Source: Plutella xylostella (taxonomy: Eukaryota > Arthropoda > Insecta > Lepidoptera > Plutellidae). From it: a stretch of DNA of 64,000 nt. A program made the translations under genes and the position numbers. The notes under the pieces are model-generated. The model was not told the DNA's origin, did not search any database, and saw only the letters and a list, made by a program, of their open reading frames with translations. Every line of letters starts with the position of its first letter. The stretch's first letter is position 1. The stretch lies in the NCBI RefSeq assembly GCF_932276165.1, contig NC_063986.1:9250501-9314500 (forward strand). Reading direction: 5' to 3'. Below, in pieces: positions 1 through 15,138 of this stretch.

Positions 1-254
1 TTTCCACCACATCCGACTTACACCAGCTCAAAATCTCAGCCATCACTCCTTACTGCACCAGAAGTGTCTAGCCACATCCCCATGAATCCTTGTGCTGGGT
101 TTATGGCAGTCAGGGGCGGTTCGGCGGCGCCCCTCGGGCGGCAGTGCCTCACTACCCGCTACAGTGATGGGACGCGCCGCCCCGCCCGCCCTCGCTCGCG
201 CCACATCGCGCGACCTCCGCCGATGAACCTCCGATGTGACTGTCCGCAATCAAA
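1..254 (+). promoter_or_regulatory. 5' flank / probable 5' UTR and promoter of the DIP-like gene
   Basis: This GC-rich stretch lies directly upstream of the first coding exon and contrasts with the AT-rich introns. It has C/G-box-like runs around 176-195. I see no clear TATA box. The transcription start cannot be placed from sequence, so the split between promoter and 5' UTR is unknown. Small ORFs here on both strands look like chance products of the GC-rich composition. Confidence 0.4.
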
Positions 255-3200
255 ATGACATTTTTTGTACATTTATACAGTGTAATATGGATCGTGCTTA
301 TATCCAACTGCTGCAGCACTACAGGTGAGCTGTAATTAGCATTTTTATTGCGTACTTTTGTGTTGAATAGTAAAAGTTTAAAAGCTCTACGAATGGATTG
401 TTACTTTTTAATTTTGGACGGTTCCAGCTCCGAACTGAACATACTTGCGTGTTTAATTAATTTTCTTCGGTTTAATTGGCTTGAGTACGGTCCAATTATC
501 TACAGTTGCGGAAATGATTTTGTGTTCCTACTCGTTATTGATGGCTGGGCACAATAATAATTGAAATTTTATTCAGTTGATCGAATCCATTGATTGGTCG
601 CGAAAATATAATAAAAGAAAAGGTTTCCTGTAACATTGTAGAGACATAAAACTATTTGTGTTGTTGTTATTTCGCAAAAACTATAGGTACATAGTTTGTT
701 GTATAATAATTAATAATGTTTGACCAAAAGTTAAGATTTGTTTTGGGAAATCAACATTGAAATATTTTGTTGTTGTTTTTAATATTCGAGCTTTAGTTAC
801 TTAAAATAGATTTCAGAAACTCTGAATATTTTATTATTTCTTAAAAAAATACAGTTTGTAGTTTATCATAATTATTATAATAAATACTAAGAACATTTTG
901 TTATCTAATAGTCATGGTTGATAACTCGCTGTATTGTAACAAATAAATAAAATAATACTTTTTACAACTTTTCCTACATAAACAAATGAATAACCTTTCG
1001 ATATGCATGCATTAGCAATGCGTGGTTATTCATTTATTCCGCCGCCACTGCCGATGCCGGGCACGAGGATAAATCGTATTATCTACACAACAATAAAACA
1101 AGTGCAAGAAAAATTACGTGCCTGTCAAATGCACCCTCGGCATAAATTAATAGTATTAGGTATGAAAGTATCTAGTAGATAAAATAGGTAGTTATAGATA
1201 CTGCTGTGCTGAATAAAATGCATTCACAATCACAATCAATAACTAGTCGAAATCTTCTCATCGCCTTATTTTTTCCTGGATATTTTTTCTTCTAGTTTGT
1301 AAATATTACGATCATAAAGCTAAAATAAAAACTTTGTATTCGTGGGGATGTTAAGTATGAACTTATGTTTGAGTCATACTCAACCAGAATTCATCCAATC
1401 ATAATGCTGCATTCCATTCTTAAGTTCTACTTAATTTAACGTCCTCAGTTGTGAAACTGACTCTGCTTACGAGTCACGACTGTACCAAATCCCCGAAAGG
1501 ACTCAAAGGTAAATCAAGAGGGTCAGAGGACTCAAAGGTAAATCACAAACGTTATCAAAGTAAAAAAAAAACAACCTACTGTTTAACATTGATTCAACAT
1601 AGTATTAACTATACCTAACTACGCTAAGGTGGCATTGGCATATTACCGCCACCTAATGTACTTACCGCAAGAAATACGTATTCTGAATACATTGTTGCAC
1701 TGGAAACTAATTTATAACTATTCAAATTCAAAGCTTCGATGCACTACTAATCAACTATTGCAATAAAAACGCCGGCTTGACAGGAATCGTAGAACAGCAC
1801 TGGGATTTCTTAGAAAACTTTTCATTTAACATTTGTATAGAGGGTTCGAGCACCCTTGTGTGCCAAAACATAACTCTGTTAGTACAATGGGGGCGGAAAA
1901 CACTAGCTTCTGGACCCCCGGCTAGTTGCTGGGGGGCGGACGATATCTTTATTGCGATGGCTAAGATTAAGATGATAGGGAAACTTTGATTGTGGATGTG
2001 TATTTGAAAGCTTCAAAGAAAAAGTCCCAAAAAAAATTTACTTGTTGCCATTGAATAGGCTTTGATTCATTATTAGCTAAGGATAGGAAAATATTAATAT
2101 TTTTTTTAAAACGAAACGAAGGTCACGGACCACAGGTAGTAATGAATAAACTATTGGTTCAGTAGTTTCAGTACTACTTAAATAAATAAAAAAATAAACC
2201 AACTCTAACTAGAGTGTAAACTTATGCAAAATTGCCATTACAGTAGATACTATATACTCTAGCAGACAACTACCAAATACATAGTAAAAAAATAAATCCC
2301 CAAAATGCTAAAAGCATTACAAATAATTTACCAATAACAAGAGCATCCGCTTAAATAAACGCAAATAAAAACTCAAAAATCACGAGAAAAATCAACTGCA
2401 TCCCTTTCCCATGTAGAGCGTTATAAAAACTAGGGGTGTATTCTCACAGCGGCGTGACGCATCGACGGATTTCCGTCAGTAGTTTCCTGAGACCGCGAGA
2501 CAGTTATGGATGCGCCCTAACCGTATCAGATGTACGTTACAGGCTGCCTGAATAATGCGATGTAGTTTTTATTCTTTTAGCTCAGTTTTTAGTTTAGCCT
2601 CCGTTATAGTTATAGATAACAATGGAAATAGTAGAAATGTAATTTTAATCACTTAGGTACGTTAACTTTTTGAAAATACAGGCATTTTTACATAAATATT
2701 ATACCTACTCAGTTGGATTATAAATTAGTATATTTTGTATCTCTATCTAACTCTAAGGAGTTTTTAAAAGGTTAGGTACTTATGTTAGGTTATGTCTCCT
2801 TAAAAAGTCAAGATGACTCAGGACTCAGACGACACGCATTATGTTGATAGATCAATTTAACAATACATAAAATACCTAACTGAGAATGGTTCTAGAATAG
2901 ACCCCTGTATGGAGAATATTTAAGTTTTCCGAACAAGTATAGAACATTCGCGCAACTCATGAATTTAAGCTTTGATAAAGCTCATGAAATAGATACCTAC
3001 CTAGTTACTTGCTGAAACTTCAGTTCAGAACTACATTACGCATACTCATACTTGTACGTCAGGTTAACACTCCGTAATAAATGCTTCGTTCAGGTACTGT
3101 CGACAGAAAAGAGTAATTTAAGCGTAATTATAATACTGGGTTTATAAATTTAACCATAAATGATTTACTGGTCAAACTAAACAATTTATCCCAAGAAAAG

Positions 3201-6200
3201 ACCGTCTGAATTCCTCCATACATAATTCCACAGAAGATAATATAATTATGTATGTATAAACTTTGGTTCGGTATGGGATATCGGAAAAAGAAAGTTCGTT
3301 AGTGGGAATATGTTTCTTTGGGAAAGTTGCTCAGTTTGATGAATGGAATATACGGTTTACACGTCAAAGTTTTAAGTAATAAAAAAAAAAAACAAACACT
3401 CACACAGCTTGTACAGAAGTGGATTGCTGCACCCACTTTTCGCCAATGTTATATTACTCCCAATGTAATAGGGGGCGGGCCTATTGCCATTTTACGGGCA
3501 CATCCAAGACCCGAGAACAAATATCTGTGTTTAAGCAAATATCTGCCCCAGCCGGGAATCGAACCCTTCGGCTCAGTAGTCAGAGTCACTAACCACTACG
3601 CCATTCGGTCGTCATAATCTGGGGAGAATTAAATATATTTTTTTATTGATTGAAGTTTAGTTTTGTTTTGATGACGGTACAGTATAAGCAAGTTGTACTG
3701 TAAACTGTAATGTACAAACAATGTTCATACGATACAAAAGCTGCTTTGAAAAGTACCTATAGAAGTGCTGAAAGTATTATGTTATTTTGGAATGTGTAGA
3801 ATAAACTTTCCTAAAAATCATAGAAAAAATATTATCTATTGATGATTCATCGATAGGATATTACGAATTACGAATTGAGAACCTCCTCCTTTTTTTGAAG
3901 TCGGTTAAAAATACGGATATTTCAATGACAAATACCACAGAATGTTGCAAAAATTGCGAAAGTTGCGAAAGAGGGTTGGAGTATAATTGTTAACAAAATT
4001 GTCTACGACATTAAGAAATTTGTGAAAAATTATCTAACTTCCCATATTAAATAGTCACGTGACCAATAAAGCGTCTATGGATAAGTATTTTTTGAGATAT
4101 CAAATGGTTTTTTTTTATAAAATTTCATGACCCCACAGTCATTCAATTTCGCAAACTATACCTACCACTTTTGCCTGTATAACTAATATTTAATTTTAAT
4201 TTAGATACAGCTACGATTTTCTTCACTAATAAAACTCTACCCTGTACAAAGAAAATCATACTCGCTGCCCAGTAATAAATAACTTTTTGTAAAAACACAA
4301 AAATTCACAACACTTTTTTGACAAAGCATGTCAACTTAATCTGAGGCGGGAAATAAAAGATTATGTAGTAATCTCCCGTCGACTGAATATACTTGTTTGG
4401 CTACACAAAGGATTTCTCATTACGTTAGCCATGTTATACTCGTATTATAATCTTATTATCTCGCTTGTGACTTAACATTTATTAACTTTGTAAAGCGGAA
4501 CATTATACAGTAACACGACTATAAGAGTCAATATCATAATACCTAGGGAACTTTACGTAGGAGATTAATAATATCTTCTTTGTGATTTGTAACTTTTTCA
4601 CTTCGTATTGAGCATATAAACTTAGTTACTTTGAGGCATATTTATGTATGTTTAACATAGACAATCCGGCTAATATTTTAAATACTAATGTTTGTTACTC
4701 TTTCACGGGAAAACGGCTTATATAATTTTGATAAAATTGGGTAAGTAGGAACCGCACATAATATTTCTATCCCGGAATTCCCACGGGAAAGCTTTTTAAG
4801 ACTAAATCTAGTATTTTATTTTATTTTAAAAGTGTAATAACAGCCAATAGATTACCATATTACATAAAATTAAGCACTATAAAAAAGATTTTAAATCTAG
4901 TTATGCCCTATTGATAATGACACACAACATTCACATTAACACATGTATAGCCTAAATAAAACTTTTAAACACTACCCTAATGAAGTCTACTAGTCCGCAT
5001 ATAAACATAAGTTAAACAGCTACTAAAATATATTAAAGGTAGCCTTCTATTAACCGTATGCACGTGAATGGTAAGCGTCAATTCACACGTACCACAACCA
5101 CACCACGTCGCAGCGACAAAATGTGGTCAAGCTGTGGTTTCGTGTGAATTGTGTGACAGCGGCTTTTTGCAGTTGCGTTGTGGCAGCGACAAAATGTCGA
5201 TGTGGTTGCGTTGTCGCTGTCATTGCGATGTGGTAACCACGTCGTCGTGTGCAGTTAATACGGAAAACAGGTTGCCGCGGTGCCGCCGCCGCGTGGCGGC
5301 GTTGCCGTTGCGATGTGGTTGCGATGTGGTCGTATTACACAGGTGGTTGATAACAACGGCAAAATGTGGCACGTGTGAATTGGATTATTCATTGTCAATA
5401 CAAAATATACGCCCGACCACATCGCGTGGTTGTGGTGTGGTTGTGGCTGTGGTGTGGTTGTGGTACGTCTGAATTGACCCTAATGGCATGATATTTAAAT
5501 CTCCACAATGTAATATTGTAAACCCGAGGAAAATACGGACAGACCTATTCCGTATAAGTCCCCCTTAAGGAGTTCTAAGATGCAAAACAAGATACCCTGT
5601 ATAATACACGGTAGTTTTACTAAAGTACTTAGTTAAAGTTAGGATGTAGAGCGTCTTTTAAGATGAAAATAAGAACGTTAGAATAATGTTTCACTGGTGT
5701 CCAGGTCTAGAGAGTTCTTGTTTGTCTTGAGATTTAGTCTTCACACTCTCAACTGAAACTGGACTATTCCTTTATGTTTTCGAGACTTTCCTTATAATTT
5801 TCGGGTCTTTCTGATTCCTTTATAATTCGTGATGTCAGAGTTGGTATCATTCATAACGTTGCTCACATTGGTATGTCGGTTACATTGACATGCAGGAAGC
5901 TCACTCACAAAAGTCAACCCTTCTTTATTACGACTAATGAGTTTAATAGAACAAACTGTATGGAATTCCCTTATTTATTAAAAACGAAAATAATTAAAGT
6001 GTTTATAGTCCTTAGGATATTTTGTAATCGAAAAACTTTATTCAAATTTGCTTTTTAAGCTCTTAAAAGTTTCTTCATAACTCATTTTATTGTAATAGCA
6101 GAGATTTAAAATTATTTTCAATTCAAAGTCTTTTCGTGTACCTTTTATTATTCTTCAAATTATTTTCTTAGAGACATTCATTGTGACGATTTAATGATAA

Positions 6201-9200
6201 AAATTTAAATATATAATTGAGAAATACCGTTGAAAGAAACATCATCAATACCACACTCTATAATCTCTATATACGTTATAGTCTGACACCAAGACACTAT
6301 AATAATATACCTACTTAGACACGGTTATCACAGTTCAGCACAATAGTCGTGAAAATGACATTGATTCTCTGTAAACAAATGTACTTACCTACAGCTTCGG
6401 GTTCCAACTTCAGTACCGGGCCTCACAAGTTTACTAGTTTCCAAACATTGACATAACACGAGAAGAAGAAGCATGGGATCCAGAAATCTGACCAATGGCC
6501 AAAGGGCACCCGGGGGTGCACTATAGGAGCCCGCTAGAGTGACGTATCAACTGTTCCTTATGCAGTGCATCCTGTGTAGTCAATGACTGACACTTAGGCC
6601 CTGTTTCACAATGTCTGGTTAGTGGCTACCTGTGAGATAAAATACATGCTGTCACTCTCTGATATTATTTTTTTGAGAGTGACAGCATGTATTTTATCCC
6701 ACAGGTAGCCCCTAACCAGACATTGTGAAACAGGGCCTTATAATAATATATGACTTCTAAATTTATCACCACGGTTGCCAACTCTTGTGTTTGTCACCGA
6801 CACCACAAGAAGAAGAACAAATAACCATCTATCTATGCGCGTCAATAACATTTGATTCCATAAGCTGAACTTAAAGGTAAAGTATACTAATAAAGAATCT
6901 GACACCCACACTTCACTAAAAGCGGAATGCACTAAATAAGCGTAAACCAATTACTCAATTCACTTAGGGAGAGACGACAATTAGGGTTGGGAACCCGGGA
7001 AGTTTCCCTCTGGGGTCAATCTGACCCCAAGACACCTCGACCCCATGTCGAAATTGATCTTGCACCCTCTCCGCCTAGAAGCTAAGAAACTTTTTAGCTA
7101 AACGGGAAATTGAATTCCAAAGGCGATAAAATAAGAGTTTTAACACTTTATGTTGGTGTTGTTTTGCTCATTCACTTAAGACAAAGTCAGTTAGGACCGG
7201 GAAGCGTTTCCATTGAGGGTCATTCTTACCCCTTATTGACTGCGAGCGAGACATGAAAGGTCAGTCTAATATTGACATTGCTTTCGTAGAACTAAGAAAC
7301 ATGACAAAATAATACATATAATTACCAATGTATTATAAATAAATATAGAGTGATTTTTTATGAGTTACGTGCCCGTTGCCTGTGTCATGACACTAACATT
7401 TTTAAAAGTAGGTACTATTATTTTCTTTATTTAAGTTTACTTAAATAAAGCAATGTCATGTTTCATTTAGGTAAACTCAATTAGTAATATATACTATCCC
7501 CCTTATTCATAAAAAAGTTAGTGAACGCTTTAGCTATTGAACTGTTTTGAAACATAATTTTGTTCTTTGACAAAGAGGGACAAAACAGTTAAATAGCTTA
7601 AGCGTCCATTAACTTTTTTATGAATAAGTGGGTATGTATGTAAGTATACTTGTATAGGTATCATAAAGAAGTCAAAAATATATCTATTTGAATTTTTCCC
7701 AACACCGATTACCACCCTCGTTTAAACATTCTAATGGATTTTATTTTTAAATACCAATTTACCGTCGGTCGTAAGTTGAAAATTACTGTAATCGCCGTCG
7801 ATTATAATTCTGTCAACACAATTTTTAAAAGGTATACGAAGTTAATAAATTGTTTAAGTATTCACTGTGAACTAAGAATACACAGCTGTTATGAAATGCT
7901 GAAGTAACCCTTATACCTATAAAAATAAAAACCATACACATGTCAGTCATTGTCAGTCATTCATTAATGTCCCTTTTCAAACGACCACTGTGATTTTTTT
8001 ATTGATACATCTGGATATACTAAGTATGAACAGTTTTAAAAATACTATAGGTGCAGTTATTTTTTATACAATAATTTATTCATATTTTTCAACAGGAGAA
8101 AATTCTCATAGGTTGTTAAAAATGATTTCGTTACTTCCCTACATATTATACTATTTTTTAAATCTCATCGCACTGTGTCGGGTGCAAAGTTATAGTGAGC
8201 GGAGATGAGATAGGTAAATCAGTAGGCAATAATTAAACAATTTTGCCACGCCAAAAAATTTACTATTACGCATAAGTTGCCGCTTCACGGGTTCGTTATC
8301 GACGTTATTCATTTTAATGCGCGTTCCACCAATCACGGCGCCGTATTTATGGCAAATCGCGATATAGTAACGTTTATCTACATCGATGACGTATCCGTGT
8401 AGCGGCAACAGAAGTTCGCCCCACTTAATCAAACGCGGAAACCATATCCACGAAACTTCGCACATTCGCGGCCGTATCCCCGACTTGTCGATAATGGAAC
8501 AATCCTGTTGCCAATCCTAGAGAGTGCTTGTCAGCAGTAGCAGTAATGGGGTAATACCGAGCACCCACCCAGGGCAATGTGGACCCTATGCTGATAGCAA
8601 CAGAAGTGACGCTAATTAGTATGTGAGAAGTTTTGAGGACATCGCCGATAGTCGTTAGGGGTAACTTTAGCCGGAGTTTGCAAGCGCTTCAATTGGCGTA
8701 GCGTCTTGGTTTTTAATTTAAGAAAGTGTAAACGGTATATGTAGTTTGCACTTAGAGCTTATGCTGCTTTGATGCTAGCGTTTTTTACAGAGGGTGTTAT
8801 AAGTTAAGCGTTTTTCGTGTACTTATCTTCTTCATTGTGGGAGCACGGATCGGATGTACAATTAATAATACATACATTTTATTTTAGAAATATGTAGATC
8901 GATTTATCTATGTACTTAATTACTGAGTATTGAGCGAACACTTAATTGAGATTAGTTCAATTATATTTTATAAACTTATAGACTATCGTCGAGATTAAGC
9001 AGGTAATTTTAATTAGAAATCAGTTAAGCTGATATAGAAGAGTATCTAATTAATAAAGTTACATGGTGCATTTGAATTACTTGGTTATTATCTAAACCTG
9101 TCCTGCTGCTATAATTGTCATTTATGAATTATGATTATAACTAATTCTTTGACCTAAATACAAATAGGTATGAAAATGTTTTAGGCAGGTACACATGAAC

Positions 9201-12200
9201 CTGACAGTTTAGTCCATATACAGTGTGTTGTTTTTTGGACCCGACAAACCCGGGGGTTTTTTCTCGATGAAATTACTCGTAGAATCCACAAAAAAACAAC
9301 ACACTGTATATAAGAATCATAATGATTTTAAAATAAGCGAATGCATTTTGTTTGCAGGTCGGGAATTACCTAGTGGACAGAATGTAGTGTCTGTCGCACC
9401 GATAGAGGTACCCGATGGTGAGTCACTCTAATCTCATCTTCAGTCAGAGGGCCTAGTGTAAGTTTCTTTACTGGTCGAGCAGTGAATATCGACGCAAAAC
9501 TGTAAGGTGTAGAGCTACTGCAGCGCGTAGTGCGAAGTGGTGATTCTCCCGCGCCATACAAATTCACCATCATCATCCATCATAACCCATCACGTCTCCA
9601 CTGCTGGGGCACGGGTCTCCTTCCAAGGGCGGGTTGGGCAAATATACAAATTCACGATTACTCATTACTCTTCATTATTCGAACGGTGTAAAAACTCGCA
9701 CTCCGTTTTCTGAACACATTGCTTCCTTATAGATATAGGCTATCCTATATTGCTACGGCTGCGTTTAAATAGTATAGGTACTAAATCTTTTTCTATTCTT
9801 ACATAAATTCAGCACTATTGAAGCGTATTGAAGCAAAGCTGATTTGGAGCTTTAGGTATAAACATAGCAATTACTACGTTGCCTTAGTTATCTCTACTTT
9901 TGAATTACACTGATTTTATGAACAAAGCTTAAGCACACTCAAATAAACATCACAGTAAAACGCTATAGTACTCACCTAATTTGTACTGTGTACGTTTAAA
10001 CAGACTATAACAGGCACCTAAATACAGTTTTCTGACAGCATAAATAATGAAATGATCACCTATAGTTTGCGCAGAAATATCAGTGAGTAAGCTTGATTGG
10101 GTTATCATTATCAGTTATGTAGAGTGCATGCACACTGGTGCAATATGCACATTGCGCGGTCAACCCGATAAACGAGCCAGCCATTCATTTCAACAGTATT
10201 TATCAGAAAGTAAACAATATTATAAAAAGTTCTACTTATAGGTAATAAGGAGGTAAAAGTATTATGTTTGTGTACCTTCTGTACTCATTAGTGACGAAAA
10301 CTTTATGAATTGGTGGTAGAGAAGGTAATAAGTATTAGGAATATCGACAAATAATTGTAAAATTTTACGTCTAATAAACAACATTTCATATAATTAGTTA
10401 AGATTATGAAATAATGATGTTGGCCTAAGTAATATTAGAAAAGAACAAGCGACACATTATATTAATTATGTTTGTTTTGATTTGTTAACACTGTTATTGT
10501 GTTTGTATTTATAAACCTTAGGAAATAAAGTAGCTTAGTAGGCAACGTATCAGTAGCACAAAATAGCAACTTCAATAATTATTATCGATTGCCTCGAGAG
10601 CTAACAATGGAATGATGGACGCACCTGCCGTTTCACATATTAATATTAGAAACACCATTTAGAGACGTATTCTTTAAACCTGTAAATTGACTATAATGCT
10701 CTAAAGTATTCATTTAATTTTATACGCGTAGATTTCATTGTAAGTATACAAACATGGGTACCTACGGTAAAAAAATGATACCTAATTAGCATTTATAATG
10801 TATCGAAATATATGATTTGATTCAGCCTTGACTTGTGCCTGAACTGTAGTAACCCAACTCAAGATGGCCCAAGGCTCAAGGCCCAAGGACTATCATTGTC
10901 ACTACCGTTAGCTAGAAGTATGACCAGCTCTTTTTACACACAAGGGTGCATGATGAAATCCTTTAATATCTTTATACTTGTCGTTATTTTATTGTCTACT
11001 GCTGGACATAGGCCTCTACCAAGGAGCGCCACAGCACTCTGTTCGGCCTTCCTCATCTAGCCACTGCCAGCCTCTTATCTAATGGGTCAATTACAACTTA
11101 CGAGTACAGTAGCGAGTCAGTGTCCTCGGCCGAGCACTCGGTCACTTGTTAGCCGTTCATTGGTCGAGGATCGGCCGAGGATACTGTCTCACCACTGTAC
11201 TCGTTAGGTGTAATCGACCAATAAGATCTTCATTCCAGCGGGCCGAAGCACCCCACGTTACTTCTGCCTGTTTATGGTTTACACGCGAGGACTCGTTTAC
11301 CCCACCGAGTGTCGGTTTTTCGGAATATAGGGCCGGCCCACTGCCACTTAAGCTTGCAGATATTTAGTACCATGTTCATTTCCAATAATTTAATTACAGG
11401 TTCATACATTTTAGGAAACAATGGGCCAAGCAAAGTTTTCGTAAAAGCTAGGTCGGTAAAAATGTGTTTGTCGCGAGACTCGCGAGTAAGCTACGCATAA
11501 ATCAATGAGCGACCGGGGCTAGACGCGACGGCACCAAACAGAGTTGTTTGTTCGAAACTTCTGTGCTACTACTGGTATCCTAGTACTCAACTCGAAAATA
11601 CCATCTTACGAATATTAACTTTTATTGGATCTCAATGGTAAGAATACAGTCATATATAGGTACCTACCATTGTTAAAAATTTTGTGATAATATCACATCT
11701 AACAAATCTACATCTGAACTATCAAGGGTTTATCAAGGGTCTCTTCTTCTTGTCCTGATGAAGGCAACGGCCAGGCAACGGCCCAGTCGACCGGGTACTA
11801 TATTACATACCCATATCTCATACAGAACTTAAGAATCGTATCTAAGCTTAGTTAGTTTTATTTTGTCTGTTAGTTCAGTTTTGTTTCGTGTATATCAATT
11901 GTAACTTGATTGGAAATAAATAAACACTTAATATTGTTTAGAATCGTAGGTAACGTCTTGATTTTAAAAGAGAAATGTTTAACTTGTAAAAGATCTCAAT
12001 AGTGATACAGCTCTGGAACACGAACAAAATGTATCAAGTACTATTAATTTGGATCAAACTTACAACGAACTTCCGTAGTTGTAATGTAGTTAGGTGAATC
12101 TATCCAACTACAGAACAGTGTCTTTTAATTACTACTCTTTGGAACTTGCAACCTATAGTTAAACTGAGAGTTACCTACGAGTTTTGCTTACGTAGAAATT

Positions 12201-15095
12201 AATAAATAAGAAAGGACTAAATTGGTAAATAAATGCATAGGTAACTAAAGTAGATTAATTAAATAATGCCAGTAAAATATTATACACAATGTTGCAAAAA
12301 GAGTAAAGTGAAAGAAGGTTTAGTTTGGCCGTAGAACAAAAGTTATCCAAAATAACCCCCCGAGTCACCCACTTTTGGCTTACTATATCTATTTTGTAAC
12401 ATACTGTTTAATCAATCAATTAATCATAATGCCATAAGTACCACCAAAGGTAAAATAATTTCAGTACACACTAATTTTTTATGTCATTTTTCCCTCGTGA
12501 CCAAAAATAATAAAGATTGAGTTTTATGCTAATAGGATTGTAGCTAACATAGTCGTAATGTGACACAAAATTAACACGGCATAATAATTATGTTATAAGT
12601 TAATTAAGTAGGTATAATGACTCATTTAATAAAATTACGAATGATCAAATATTTATACTAATCTTACGCTCAGTATTAGTAACACACACGCACTCACGCC
12701 TTGTACTAATGTACTCCCTTGCGGGGTAGGCAGAGGTGCATTGCTGCACCCACTTTTCGCCAGAGTGTTATGTTAGTCCCAATGTAATAGGGGGCGGGCC
12801 TATTGCCATTTTACGGGCACATCCAAGACCCGAGAACAAATATCTGTGTTTAAACAAATATCTGCCCCAGCCGGGAATCGAACCCGGGACCATCGGCTCA
12901 GTAGTCAGGGTCACTAACCACTACGCCATTCGGTCGTCAAACTATTAGTAACAGAGGATAGCAATGAAATTAATAAATAAATAAATCTATTCAATATGCA
13001 TTAAATTGTGATAAAAAAGTACTATACCGGATGGAATATCATAAGTAAAGTTCTCATTGCCACGCCCATGTACCCGATATACTGAAAAACATTACATAAC
13101 TTATTATAGACGTTTAGCGAGACCATCACTATTGAGAATATTATACTCTACAATCTTATCTTCCCTTAAAATGATTTTAATTTGTTTCAGAGTCAATGTA
13201 CCCACGATTCGGAGAAGACATTCAAAATGTGACTGTCACTATAGGAAGAGACGCCTTGCTAGCGTGCGTCGTCGAAAACCTTAGGGGATTCAAGGTAATG
13301 TACCTTTTTGATGGCTCTTCCAGAAATAAAACAGGAATTTTCACTGGAGTTCGGCTCCACAGAAGAGTGTGAAACTAAAAGTTTGCCTGTAAAGTTGTAG
13401 TACATACGTCTATAGACGCTTAGATATGAATAGTTGCGGAACGAAAATATACCTACCGGTGGTTTTATACACTATACAAAGTATCTTTACTTACATACAA
13501 AATCATTTTGGCTTGTTTATAGTTTATCCTTACTTAACTTCATCACTGTCCAACGCAACACTGTTGTAAGTTTTTTTAGTTACTGCTAGTTTTTATCCCC
13601 TTATTCCCACAAGACAACATCTCAAAGAAAAGGTTCCCTAATAAAAGACTAAAATACAGAAAAAAAACTCACTCAATTTCTTTCACCAGGTGGCATGGGT
13701 CCGCATGGACACGCAGACGATCCTGTCGATCCACCACAACATAATCACGCAGAACCCGCGCATCAGCCTCTCGTACAACGACCACCGCTCCTGGTACCTG
13801 CACATCAAGAACGTGCAGGAGGTGGACCGCGGCTGGTACATGTGCCAGGTCAACACCGACCCCATGCGCTCCAGGAAGGGGTACCTGCAGGTTGTCGGTG
13901 AGTGGTGGCTCCTAGCGGGTCATGTGATCCTGGTAGATTATTATGGTGACACTATCTTACCTATGATATGATACATAAGCGCGCAGATACATACTGAAAC
14001 AAAATGTAATTGGTGGAGGCACAGATAACAATAATATAAACTACGTGGAGGCTACATAAATTGAAACAGGAAACTTTATATTAACAATTTGACAGGCTTA
14101 CGAATAGGGCAATAATTAAATAGTAGGTAGCTTGATTCATGAGTCATTTCAGTCCACAGCCGCTTATTAGTTTTTTAGTAGTTTTACTTTGTAATGTAGC
14201 TCCTTATTTTTTATGGAACCCTTGTTAATTATAAACACGTAAAACTCTTAATCAGTCGGTACTCATTTGTACTACATACAAGTAAATTAATATTATGTAA
14301 GACTACAAATCCAATGGCTGTTTATATGTATTAAACCGGAACAAAGTCGTTACAGTCGTTAGTTAGTTCACTGATAGAAGGTAAACTTTTTATGTGTTTC
14401 CGTCACGCGATTACATATTGGGTGTGAATTTGAGCTAGTTAATGCTTACGTAATCGTTTAAATCATTTGTACTTAGGTACCCCTGTTTCCAACTTATGAC
14501 GTCATGCAATCCAATGTATCATAAATGCGTATTTATCATAAAAAACAAATCATTTCACCGGACATATTGCCGAGTTGCCACAAAAACGCAAGTCATGCGC
14601 GCCCCGGCGAGTGCGGTACCAGGGTAGCATAAAATTTGCGTAGCTCTAACTTTGTTTACTCACGCAGTGCCACCATCCATCATCGACAACATGACGTCTA
14701 CTGACGTCGTGGTGCGCGAGGGGTCTGATGTGACCCTGGTGTGTCGGGCCAGCGGGTACCCGGAGCCCTACGTCATGTGGAGGCGGGAGGATGGACAAGA
14801 CTTTCAGTATAATGGGGAGTCTGGTAAGTTAATTTTGGGACTTGTAAGAGCGATAAATGTACGATTTATCCTAAAATGTATTATAATTTGGTAACCTCAT
14901 AAAAATATGACTCCTATTATGCAACTTTTTGTATTTATTAAGTACTAGCTGTTCCCGCGCGCTTCGCTTCGCCTTAAAAAGTTTTCCCGTGGGACTTCCG
15001 GGATAAAAAGTAGCCTATGTTCTTTCCCAGGGTCTAGACCGTATGTATACCAAATTTCATTCAAATCCGTTCAGTAGTTTTGGCGTGAAAGAGTA

Positions 15096-15138
<43 letters not shown>

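Larger units (their letters stand above)
325..9357 (+). other. Intron 1 of the DIP-like gene (9.0 kb)
   Basis: This is a long first intron between the signal-peptide exon and exon 2. It holds a tRNA-derived SINE (3395-3615) and TIR elements at 5075-5480, 6597-6737, 7497-7633, 8274-8406 and 9221-9306. The remainder, including 325-3390, is AT-rich with no convincing exon or known repeat that I can recognise. Confidence 0.7.

Noticed and set aside
5068..5472. 134-codon ORF rich in Val, Cys and Arg
   Set aside because: It lies wholly within a MITE with clear inverted ends and TAA duplication. The composition follows GTGGTTG repeats.
6597..6737. Long perfect hairpin as a possible microRNA precursor
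   Set aside because: The flanking TTA duplication and terminal inverted repeats identify a MITE. Small-RNA data would be needed to claim a precursor.
13683..13865. Minus-strand ORF opposite DIP exon 4
   Set aside because: It is a shadow of the real exon, which has matching phases and the Ig domain cysteine on the plus strand.
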